A stretch of DNA of 32,109 bases from Acidovorax sp. GW101-3H11 (GTDB lineage: Bacteria; Pseudomonadota; Gammaproteobacteria; Burkholderiales; Burkholderiaceae_C), in contig NZ_LUKZ01000007.1 of NCBI RefSeq assembly GCF_001633105.1, positions 1 through 32,109 on the forward strand. Reading direction: 5' to 3'. The notes beneath the pieces were generated by a model that worked only from the letters and a program-made list of their open reading frames with translations, did no database searches and had not been told where the DNA came from. The position numbers were made by a program, and so were the translations under genes. Shown here piece by piece: positions 23,671 through 31,968 of this stretch (position 1 is the stretch's first letter; every line of letters starts with the position of its first letter).

Positions 23671-23756
23671 CCCCCCCGAAGCGCCTGCGGCGCCTCCCCC
23701 TCCAGGGGGCGCACCCCGCAGCCCGGCAAAGCCGGTTCTGCGGGTGCACTGGCCTA
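23671..23756 (+). repeat. Compound hairpin element (family C) inside the pmd operon
   Basis: Three hairpins follow each other: GCGCCTGCGGCGC (23681-23693), CCCCCTCCAGGGGG (23696-23709), and a long stem GCAC-CCCGCAG (23712-23721) pairing with CTGCGGGTGC (23738-23747), enclosing CCGGCAAAGCCGG. I recall this GC-rich block (CCCCGAAGCGC, CCAGGGGG and CGGC modules) from intergenic regions of Acidovorax and relatives. It fills the gap between the TctC gene and the PDC hydrolase gene and would be transcribed as a strong structure. Confidence 0.7.
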
Positions 23757-23789
23757 GGCAGTGCGTCTTTCAACCATGAAGGTTCAAAT

Positions 23790-24734
23790 ATGAGCAAACC
23801 CACTTCCGGCCCCTTTGAGAAGACCCCCGGCTGGCTGGACTGGTACACCGGCCCCAGCAAGCCCCGCTTCCAGGTGCACGCAGGCGCCGTGGACGCGCAC
23901 TGCCACGTGTTCGGCCCCGGGGCCGAGTTCCCCTACGCTCCAGAGCGCAAGTACACGCCCTGCGATGCCAGCAAACACCAGCTGTACGCGCTGCGCGACC
24001 ACCTGGGTTTTGCGCGCAACGTGGTCGTGCAGGCCACCTGCCACGGTGCAGACAACCGCGCCATGGTCGATGCGCTGGTGCACTCGGGCGGCAAGGCGCG
24101 GGGCGTGGCCACCGTCAAGCGCTCGGTCAGCGATGAAGAGCTGCAGGCCATGCACGACGCCGGTGTGCGCGGCGTGCGCTTCAACTTCGTCAAGCGCCTG
24201 GTGGACTTCACGCCCAAGGACGAGCTGATGGAGATCGCCGCGCGCATCCACCAGCTGGGCTGGCACGTGGTGATCTACTTCGAGGCGGTGGACCTGCCCG
24301 AGCTGTGGGACTTCTTCACCGCCCTGCCCACCACCGTGGTGGTGGACCACATGGGCCGCCCCGATGTGAACAAGCCGGTGGACGGCCCCGAGTTCGAGCT
24401 GTTCCTCAAATTCATGCGCCAGCACCCCAATGTGTGGAGCAAGGTGAGCTGCCCCGAGCGCCTCTCTGTGGCCGGCCCCAAGGCGCTGAACGGCGAGCAG
24501 AACGCCTACACCGACGTGATCCCTTTCGCCCGCAAGGTGGTCGAGGAGTTCCCCGACCGCGTGCTGTGGGGCACCGACTGGCCGCACCCCAACCTCAAGG
24601 ACCACATGCCCGATGATGGCCTGCTGGTGGACTTCATCCCGCACATTGCAACGACACCGGAGTTGCAAAAGAAGCTGCTGGTGGACAACCCCATGCGCCT
24701 GTACTGGCCCGAAGAAGTCACCGTGGAGGACTGA
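23790..24734 (+). CDS. pmdD/ligI: 2-pyrone-4,6-dicarboxylate hydrolase
   Basis: This 314-residue metal-independent member of the amidohydrolase superfamily opens the lactone ring of 2-pyrone-4,6-dicarboxylate (PDC) to 4-oxalomesaconate. The DAHCH motif is at residues 35-39 and the catalytic Asp263 is in WGTDWPHPN. Both match the LigI active site, where His31, His33 and Asp248 serve. PYAPERKYTP is a further LigI-type motif. It begins 124 bases after the TctC gene, beyond the hairpin element, and ends four bases before the dioxygenase alpha gene. Confidence 0.95.
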   Translation: MSKPTSGPFEKTPGWLDWYTGPSKPRFQVHAGAVDAHCHVFGPGAEFPYAPERKYTPCDASKHQLYALRDHLGFARNVVVQATCHGADNRAMVDALVHSGGKARGVATVKRSVSDEELQAMHDAGVRGVRFNFVKRLVDFTPKDELMEIAARIHQLGWHVVIYFEAVDLPELWDFFTALPTTVVVDHMGRPDVNKPVDGPEFELFLKFMRQHPNVWSKVSCPERLSVAGPKALNGEQNAYTDVIPFARKVVEEFPDRVLWGTDWPHPNLKDHMPDDGLLVDFIPHIATTPELQKKLLVDNPMRLYWPEEVTVED

Positions 24735-24738
24735 CACC

Positions 24739-26072
<1,334 letters not shown>

Positions 26073-26096
26073 AAAGCACGCCAAAGGACACACACC

Positions 26097-27050
26097 ATGA
26101 CCATCAAAGTCGCACTCGCAGGCGCTGGCGCCTTCGGCATCAAGCACCTGGACGGCATCCAAAACATTGACGGCGTCGAAGTCGTCTCCCTCATCAGCCG
26201 TGACCTGGCCAAGACCCTGGAAGTGGCCGACAAGTACGGCATCAAACACGTGACCACCGATTTGGCCGACAGCCTGGCGATCAAGGAAGTGGACGCCGTG
26301 ATCCTGTGCACGCCCACGCAGATGCACGCCAGCCAGACCCTCGCCTGCCTGGAAGCGGGCAAGCATGTGCAGGTGGAGATCCCGCTGTGCGACGTGCTGG
26401 CCGATGGCGAGAAAGTCATCGCCCTGCAAAAGCAGACGGGCCTGGTGGCCATGTGTGGACACACCCGCCGCTTCAACCCCAGCCACCAGTACGTGCACCA
26501 GAAGATCACCGCAGGCGAGTTCAACATCCAGCAGATGGATGTGCAGACCTACTTCTTCCGCCGCACCAACATGAACGCGCTGGGCCAGGCCCGCAGCTGG
26601 ACGGACCACCTGCTGTGGCACCACGCCGCGCACACCGTGGACCTGTTCGCCTACCAGGCGGGCAGCCCCATCGTGAAGGCCAACGCCATCCAGGGCCCCA
26701 TCCACAAGGACCTGGGCATTGCCATGGACATGAGCATCCAGCTCCAGGCCGCCAACGGTGCCATCTGCACGCTGTCGCTCAGCTTCAACAACGACGGCCC
26801 GCTGGGCACCTTCTTCCGCTACATCGGCGACTCGGCCACGTACATCGCGCGCTACGACGACCTGTTCAATGGCAAGGAAGAGAAGATCGATGTGAGCAAG
26901 GTGGATGTGAGCATGAACGGCATCGAGCTGCAGGACCGCGAGTTCTTCGCCGCCATCAAGGAAGGCCGCGAGCCCAACGCCAGCGTGGCGCAGGTGCTGC
27001 CGTGCTACCAGGTGCTGCACAACCTGGAACTGCAGCTCAACGCTGGCTGA
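26097..27050 (+). CDS. pmdC/ligC: 4-carboxy-2-hydroxymuconate-6-semialdehyde dehydrogenase
   Basis: This 317-residue Gfo/Idh/MocA-family oxidoreductase uses NAD(P)+ to convert the ring-cleavage product, as its hemiacetal, to 2-pyrone-4,6-dicarboxylate. The Rossmann motif is GAGAFG (residues 9-14). The usual E-K-P motif of the superfamily is replaced by VEIP in KHVQVEIPLCD. A C-terminal alpha/beta domain includes TDHLLWHHAAHTVDLFAY. It begins 24 bases after pmdB and is the last gene of the operon; beyond it lie a dispersed repeat and a convergent gene. Confidence 0.94.
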   Translation: MTIKVALAGAGAFGIKHLDGIQNIDGVEVVSLISRDLAKTLEVADKYGIKHVTTDLADSLAIKEVDAVILCTPTQMHASQTLACLEAGKHVQVEIPLCDVLADGEKVIALQKQTGLVAMCGHTRRFNPSHQYVHQKITAGEFNIQQMDVQTYFFRRTNMNALGQARSWTDHLLWHHAAHTVDLFAYQAGSPIVKANAIQGPIHKDLGIAMDMSIQLQAANGAICTLSLSFNNDGPLGTFFRYIGDSATYIARYDDLFNGKEEKIDVSKVDVSMNGIELQDREFFAAIKEGREPNASVAQVLPCYQVLHNLELQLNAG

Positions 27051-27117
27051 TTTCAAGAAAAATCGGCCGGTACCGCCTGTCTATCAAGCGTTTTAAGCTA
27101 TTAATTTGATAGCTGAT
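27051..27117 (-). repeat. Dispersed intergenic repeat, family B, copy 4
   Basis: AAAAATCGGCCGGTACCGC, then CTGTCTATCAAGCGTTTTAAGC and TATTAATTTGATAGCTG, share the GGCC, TATCAAGCG and GATAGCTG parts of the family in reverse orientation. The copy separates the convergent pmdC and ClpP-like genes. No separate T-tailed hairpin terminator is obvious, so the repeat may do that job. Confidence 0.5.
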
Positions 27118-27130
27118 TGATAAAACAGCG

Positions 27131-27730
27131 TCACGCCCTCAACGCGGCCTTGTTCTCGATGATGCGCGAGACCAGGCCGTAGGCCACCGCCTCTTCGGCA
27201 GACAGCCAATGGTCGCGTTCGATGTCGGCCAGCACCACCTCCAGCGGCTTGCCCGTCTGCCGGGAAATGGTGCGTGCAATGCGCTCGCGGGCTTTCACAA
27301 TCTCACGCGCCTGGATGGCGATGTCGCTGGCCGGGCCACCCGCGCCGCCGCTGGGCTGGTGGATCAAAAAGCGTGTGTTGGGCAGGCAGAACCGCCGCTC
27401 GCGTGGCGCCGCCAGATACAGGTGCGTGGCCGCGCTGCCCACCCAGCCAGTGCCGATCATGTTCACCGGCGCAGCGATGAAGCGCACCAGGTCGTGCATC
27501 GTGTCGCCCGACTCCAGGTGCCCGCCGGGCGAACTCACCAGCATGTCGATGGGCTCGGCGCTCTCGGCGTCCAGCGCAATCAACCGCCGCGCCACATCGG
27601 CGGCCAGCGTGTCGGTGATGGTGCCGAAGACCAGCAGCGTGCGGGCCTTGAAGGCCTTTTCCTCCAGGTACGACGTGCGCGGCTCGGAGCCTGGGGTGGC
27701 AGGTGGGGTGTTGGTGTTTGGCGTGTCCAT
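27131..27730 (-). CDS. ClpP-like serine protease subunit (paralog)
   Basis: This 199-residue protein has the ClpP fold and the complete catalytic triad: Ser99 in GWVGSAATHL, His124 in FLIHQPSGG and Asp173 in IERDHWLSAEEA. The housekeeping ClpP usually has GQAASMGA around the serine and sits next to clpX and tig; neither neighbour is here, so this is a second, specialised copy. The N-terminus is a Pro/Thr-rich 18-residue extension rather than the usual axial loop sequence. It may not couple to ClpX or ClpA. ATG 27730 follows AAGGACCTGCCCCC; an extension to 27781 is unlikely. Confidence 0.85.
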   Translation of the reverse strand: MDTPNTNTPPATPGSEPRTSYLEEKAFKARTLLVFGTITDTLAADVARRLIALDAESAEPIDMLVSSPGGHLESGDTMHDLVRFIAAPVNMIGTGWVGSAATHLYLAAPRERRFCLPNTRFLIHQPSGGAGGPASDIAIQAREIVKARERIARTISRQTGKPLEVVLADIERDHWLSAEEAVAYGLVSRIIENKAALRA

Positions 27731-27798
27731 GGGGGCAGGTCCTTGAAAAGAGTGACAGGACTGCCATGACGAACGAGACACGCCGGGCGTGACAGCCC

Positions 27799-29133
27799 TC
27801 AGCCTGCGGCTACGCGCTGACCCGGCGCGATGGTGGGCGGTGCCGCGTTCAGCGTCTCGATCGCAAACCCCGCCGCCGCCTTGTAGCGGGCCATGAAGCC
27901 TTCGCGCTCCTCGCGCGGCAGCACGTCGTCAATGTGGTCGAACACCCCGCCGCAGCGCTCGTCCACCAGCCCCAGCAGGCCAAACGGGCCGGAGCCCCGG
28001 TTGCGCAGCACCAGCGCCGAAATGTCCTTGCACAGCTGGTCGTCGTAGGCGCGCAGCGCCTGCGGGGCCACGCCCTGCGCAACCAGCTGCGCGCCGAGCA
28101 CGCGCGCATCCACGATGGCCTGGCTGGCACCGTTGGAGCCCACGGGGTACATCACATGCGCCGCGTCGCCCAGCAGCGCCACGCGGCCGTCCACCCAGGT
28201 GGGCACCGGGTCGCGGTCGATCATGGGGTATTCAAAAATGTCCTTGGCGCCGCGCAGCATGGCGGGCACGTCGAGCCAGCTGTAGTTCCAGCCCTCAAAG
28301 TGGTGAGCGAACTCCTCCAGCGCCACACGCCGGTTCCAGTCGCCCTGCTGCCAGCCGCCCTGGTTGTCCACCGTGATCTCGGCGATCCAGTTGATGGTGG
28401 CCAGGCCCGTAACCGGGTCGGGCGGCGTGATGGGGTAGAACACCACGCGGTGCCGCAGCGAGCCCACGCCCACAAACGACGCGCCCGTGCGCACCGGCAC
28501 CCCCGGCGTGGTGCCGCGCCACATGATGGCGCCGCCCCACTGGATGGGCGGCTGCGTGGGGTGCATCTGCGCCCGCACGGCCGAGTGCAGGCCATCGGCC
28601 GCAATCAGCAGTGAGCCTGCCACTTCGCGCCGCTCGCCATCGCGCGTCTCGATGATTGCCGTTACGCCTTCAGCGTCCTGCCGGTAGCCCACCACGCGCT
28701 GCCCCAGTTGCACGGCATCGTCGCCCAGGCGCTCTTTCACGGCGTTGAACAGCATCATCTGCAGCTGCCCCCGGTGCACCGAATACTGCGGCCAGTGGTA
28801 GCCCGCCTCCAGGCCACGCGGTTCGGCATACACCTCGTTGCCGTTGCGGCCCACCAGCGCCCATTCGCGTGCCTGCAGGCCAATGGTGTCCAGCACCTCG
28901 TTGCCAAACCCCAGGTCGTGCAGCTCCCGCACGGCATTGGGCTGCAGGTTGATGCCCACGCCCAGCGGCTGCAGCTCAGGCACCGATTCAAAGACGATGC
29001 AGGGCACGCCGATCTGGTGCAGGGTGAGGGCAGTGGCCATGCCACCGATGCCGCCACCGGCGATCAAAACAGGGCGGGCGGAAGAGGGGGGTGAAGTGGT
29101 AGTAGGTGCGCCAGACATGCCGGGATTGTCCAT
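27799..29133 (-). CDS. FAD-dependent aromatic-ring monooxygenase (salicylate/hydroxybenzoate hydroxylase family)
   Basis: This 444-residue flavoprotein of the class A monooxygenases has the nucleotide motif IAGGGIGGMATAL (residues 24-36), the DG motif LLIAADGLHSAVRAQ and the GD motif VALLGDAAHVMYPVGSNGASQAI. Such enzymes use NAD(P)H and O2 to hydroxylate phenolic substrates. Nearness to the protocatechuate operon makes a hydroxybenzoate-type substrate tempting, but the gene is on the other strand with a ClpP-like gene downstream, and the sequence has no substrate-defining feature that I can read. The start is ATG 29133 or ATG 29118. No adjacent regulator is present. Confidence 0.85.
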   Translation of the reverse strand: MDNPGMSGAPTTTSPPSSARPVLIAGGGIGGMATALTLHQIGVPCIVFESVPELQPLGVGINLQPNAVRELHDLGFGNEVLDTIGLQAREWALVGRNGNEVYAEPRGLEAGYHWPQYSVHRGQLQMMLFNAVKERLGDDAVQLGQRVVGYRQDAEGVTAIIETRDGERREVAGSLLIAADGLHSAVRAQMHPTQPPIQWGGAIMWRGTTPGVPVRTGASFVGVGSLRHRVVFYPITPPDPVTGLATINWIAEITVDNQGGWQQGDWNRRVALEEFAHHFEGWNYSWLDVPAMLRGAKDIFEYPMIDRDPVPTWVDGRVALLGDAAHVMYPVGSNGASQAIVDARVLGAQLVAQGVAPQALRAYDDQLCKDISALVLRNRGSGPFGLLGLVDERCGGVFDHIDDVLPREEREGFMARYKAAAGFAIETLNAAPPTIAPGQRVAAG

Positions 29134-29241
29134 GCAACGGCGCGTGGAGCTTGTCGCGCACGCCGCAGGCCAATGCGGCGCTGGGCGCATGCCGGGGCGG
29201 GTGCTGCGGGTGGGGTGCACCCGTTTAGAAAGCCGTTTTTG

Positions 29242-29592
29242 TCAGGCGTAGGTATCGACGTTGTTGCCGAGCCCAGCAGGTGGATTCTTTGCCGATGGGG
29301 CCTTCTGCTGCTGCGCGGCACTGGCCGCTGCGCCTTCGGCCTTCACCGTCTGGGCCCGTTGCTGCTCTTGCTGTTGCGCGCGCTGTATCGCCGTGATCTG
29401 GGCTTGCACCATCTGAATCTGGGCCTGCAGCAATTTGGCCTTCTGTTGTTTGGCCTTGGCATCCATGTCGGAGCTGGCCAAGCCCTTGAGCTGCTCGGTC
29501 AGCTCGCGCAACTGCTTTTGCAGCTTGGCGATGTCGCTGCTGCCACTGGAGGAGGTTTGGCCGGTGGAGGCGGTGGTGCTGGCAATTTGCAT
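29242..29592 (-). CDS. FlxA-like coiled-coil protein
   Basis: This 116-residue, Gln/Lys/Ala-rich protein resembles the FlxA-like family. A Ser/Thr-rich start (TTASTGQTSSSGSSD) leads to a long coiled coil (about residues 20-85; IAKLQKQLRELTEQLKGLAS, then QQKAKLLQAQIQMVQAQITAIQRAQQQEQQ) and an Ala/Pro tail ending NNVDTYA. Family members are small proteins of unknown role; FlxA of E. coli belongs to the flagellar regulon. There is no signal peptide. It diverges from the ECF sigma gene across 156 bases. Confidence 0.7.
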   Translation of the reverse strand: MQIASTTASTGQTSSSGSSDIAKLQKQLRELTEQLKGLASSDMDAKAKQQKAKLLQAQIQMVQAQITAIQRAQQQEQQRAQTVKAEGAAASAAQQQKAPSAKNPPAGLGNNVDTYA

Positions 29593-29748
29593 CCCTGGTT
29601 ATCGGCAAGGCGCCGGGAAAGTTGACCACACCCCTCTCGCTGCGGGCTGTTGAACGCCGTCAACCCATGGGGTGGTGGTAGTGAGAACACTCTGCGAGTC
29701 ATTGCCTGCCGATGTGCGGCTTGATTCAGCCTGTGGCACCATGCCCCG

Positions 29749-30573
29749 ATGCAGAACGATGAACACCTGTTGGCGCTGGCGAATGCCAGCCGCAGCGCAC
29801 TGGTCCGCGCCGCCACGCGCCTGCTGGGCCCGGCCGATGCCGAAGACGCCGTGCAGGACGCCTATGTGCGTGCGCTGGAGGCCCAGACCCCTGCGCTCAA
29901 CGCCGCCCAGGCATGGCTGCTGACGGTGGTGCGCAACCTGGCCATCGACCGGTTGCGGCGGCGCCAGTGGATGTCGCAATGGCTGACCGAAGTGGCGCAG
30001 ACCGCGCAGGGCGATGTCGCCGGTTCGGTTGCAGCTTCGGCTGAGGCCGATGCCGCGCTGGCGCAGCAGGCCACGCTGGCGCTGCGGCGGTTGGCGGTGT
30101 GTGTGACGCCCGCCGAGGGTGCTGCGGTGCTGCTGCATGCGGTGTTTGAGGCCAGCCACGTGGAGCTGGCGCAGGCCAGTGGCCGGTCTGAAGCGGCCAG
30201 CCGCCAGCAGTTGCGCCGCGCGTTGCAGCGCCTGCGGCAGGCTCGGGAAGGCGACGACGCCCGCCATGGCGATGGGCGCGATGAACCCAAGGACGCCGAC
30301 CCTGCGGTGCTTCGCCTGTACCTGCAGTCGCTGCAATCGCGGGACCCACAAGCACTCTGGGCGCTGCTGCGCCAGCCGCCCATCAGTGCGCTGGCTGCGC
30401 AGGGTTCCGCGCAACCCGTGCCACCCCATGCCTCGCGCGCACCGGCCACGGTGGGTGGAGTGGTGCAGGTGGGTGGACAGTTGGGGCTGGTGCTCACGCT
30501 CGATGGTGTAACGCTGTGCGTGGTGCCGCTGGGGCCACGTGCCGAGCCAGTGCACGACGCCATGGTGGCCTGA
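29749..30573 (+). CDS. ECF-type RNA polymerase sigma factor with C-terminal extension
   Basis: This 274-residue protein has sigma region 2 (about residues 10-75; ALVRAATRLLGPADAEDAVQDAYVRAL, then AWLLTVVRNLAIDRLRRRQ) and a sigma region 4 helix-turn-helix (about 105-165; ASHVELAQASGRSEAASRQQLRRALQRLR). A further 110 residues follow, with VLRLYLQSLQSRDPQALWALL, which resembles the SnoaL-like tails of ECF41/SigJ-type factors that control activity in place of an anti-sigma factor. No anti-sigma gene is adjacent, which fits. The start is ATG 29749. The next gene begins 60 bases downstream on the same strand. Confidence 0.82.
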   Translation: MQNDEHLLALANASRSALVRAATRLLGPADAEDAVQDAYVRALEAQTPALNAAQAWLLTVVRNLAIDRLRRRQWMSQWLTEVAQTAQGDVAGSVAASAEADAALAQQATLALRRLAVCVTPAEGAAVLLHAVFEASHVELAQASGRSEAASRQQLRRALQRLRQAREGDDARHGDGRDEPKDADPAVLRLYLQSLQSRDPQALWALLRQPPISALAAQGSAQPVPPHASRAPATVGGVVQVGGQLGLVLTLDGVTLCVVPLGPRAEPVHDAMVA

Positions 30574-30632
30574 CCTGTGTGCCAGCTGCAGTCGGCAGAA
30601 AGAAGGCCAGACGGAAGGACGTTTGCCGCACC

Positions 30633-31238
30633 ATGACCCAGCCGCCCGCGCCCACCTTCTTTGCCACGCCACAGGCGTTCCGCCAGTGGCTGGAGCGCCA
30701 TGCCGCCAGCGCGCCAGAGCTGCTGGTGGGCTTCTACAAAGTGGGTTCGGGCCGCCCCAGCATGGGCTGGTCGGAGTCGGTGGACGAAGCCCTGTGCTTT
30801 GGCTGGATCGATGGCATCCGGCGGCGCATCGACGAGCACATGTATTCGATCCGCTTCACCCCGCGCAAGCCGTCGTCGATCTGGAGCGCGGTCAACATCG
30901 CGAAGATGGAGCAGTTGCAGGCGGCAGGCCGCATGACGCCTGCGGGGCTCGCGGCCTTCGCACACCGCAAAGCAGGCAAGTCGGCCATCTACTCGCACGA
31001 GCAGGCGGGGGTGGCCGAGCTGCCGGTGGCACTGCAGCGCGCGTTCCAGCGCAACAAGACCGCGTGGCGGTTCTTTCAGGAATCCACGCCGCCCAGCTAC
31101 CGCAAGAGCATGCTGCACTGGGTCACATCCGCCAAGCGCGATGCGACCCGGGAGGCACGGTTTGCGGAGCTGGTGGCTGCCTGCGCTGCGGGCGAGCGCA
31201 TTGAACTGTGGGCGAAACGGCCTCCGCTGCGGGGCTAG
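30633..31238 (+). CDS. YdeI/OmpD-associated family protein
   Basis: This 201-residue cytosolic protein has the plan of the YdeI/OmpD-associated family. Its marks are AFRQWLERHAASAPELLVGFYKVGSG, the core WSESVDEALCFGWIDGIRRRIDEHMYSIRFTPRKPSSIWSAVNIAKMEQL, and the C-terminal repeat region AFQRNKTAWRFFQESTPPSYRKSMLHWV. Biochemical function is not established for most members. ATG 30633 follows GGAAGGACG. It may be transcribed with the ECF sigma gene, making it a possible target or companion. Confidence 0.88.
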   Translation: MTQPPAPTFFATPQAFRQWLERHAASAPELLVGFYKVGSGRPSMGWSESVDEALCFGWIDGIRRRIDEHMYSIRFTPRKPSSIWSAVNIAKMEQLQAAGRMTPAGLAAFAHRKAGKSAIYSHEQAGVAELPVALQRAFQRNKTAWRFFQESTPPSYRKSMLHWVTSAKRDATREARFAELVAACAAGERIELWAKRPPLRG

Positions 31239-31510
31239 CCCCCAAGCCATACCCACAAGCTCGACTCACCCGGTCGATTGCCTCGCTTGCCAACGTGGGC
31301 AGCACGCTCAACGGCTTTGCTTGGCCGGGCGCGGCTCTATACGCTTTGTGCCGGGTGCAACCTTGCTTATGCGATGGGCGCAGCGGTTAAATCAAAACCC
31401 GATCAAGAAAAATAACTTCCGAAAATTCCTGTAAGTTATTGATTTATAAGAAATCGTGTGCTCTTGTGTGGTTCGCTTGTCCGGATAGATCAAAACCCGA
31501 TCAAGAAGCT
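31239..31510. other. Intergenic region with direct repeat and hairpin
   Basis: This 272-base stretch has no gene that I can support. GC content falls sharply after about 31385. ATCAAAACCCGATCAAGAA occurs twice exactly, at 31391-31409 and 31489-31507. Between the copies, AATAACTT (31411-31418) pairs with AAGTTATT (31433-31440) to form a hairpin. I see no tRNA. Confidence 0.6.
31391..31507. repeat. Pair of 19-bp direct repeats
   Basis: ATCAAAACCCGATCAAGAA is present at 31391-31409 and again at 31489-31507, with 79 bases between. The flanking bases differ, so the identity is bounded at 19. It lies at the boundary between GC-rich host genes and the truncated, IS-bearing right edge, and may mark a recombination junction. 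Confidence 0.7.
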
Positions 31511-31968
31511 TCAAGCCCAATGCGGAACATAACCTGCTCTGGGGTGATCCGGATCTGCCACCCGGATCAGGCCTGCGTCCAGCGCTCGATTGATCACTGC
31601 AGTCGCTTGGGCTGCGTTTTTTGTGGCAATGCCCAATCGGGAGCACAGGCTGGCATTCTTCATTTTGTCACCACTGAGGAATTTCAGTACCGCATGGAAA
31701 TAGCAAGCGCGCATCCGCTCGTCCTGCGTCATCTCGGCAAAACTGCGTGGCCCGTAAAGCACAGCCTGCGTTGCGTCGCCCTCCGTCCGGAATAGCGGGG
31801 CCGGCAACTGAAATACCTCGCAGGCCTGTACCACCTTGTCCAGCCCGCTGCCTTGTTCTTCGCACATGCGCATGCGACGCATCAGCGAGGCCAGTGCCTC
31901 ATTGCGCGAGCGTGGAGGTAGGTCGATCATGCGATCGGGCAGCACCAATGTGGCGCCCGGGTTACTAG
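31511..31968 (-). pseudogene. C-terminal remnant of an ATP-binding, Schlafen/AlbA_2-type putative regulator
   Basis: The surviving frame of about 150 residues reads NPGATLVLPDRMIDLPPRSRNEALASLMRRMRMCEEQGSGLDKVVQACE. This is the typical C-terminal part of ATP-binding proteins of the HATPase_c_4/AlbA_2 group (RecG-like annotated regulators). The N-terminal DNA-binding and ATP-binding parts are missing. Upstream on the minus strand the frame meets a stop within a few codons, exactly where IS-like sequence begins at about 31969, so the gene was cut by the insertion. The remaining short frame with ATG at 31981 is unlikely to be functional. Confidence 0.75.

Noticed and set aside
31239..31390. Short protein-like frame in the gap after the YdeI-family gene
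   Set aside because: The frame has no ribosome-binding site, no family resemblance and ends soon after; it is treated as noncoding.
31391..31507. CRISPR array
   Set aside because: Only two repeat units of 19 bases, with a 79-base spacer and no cas genes.
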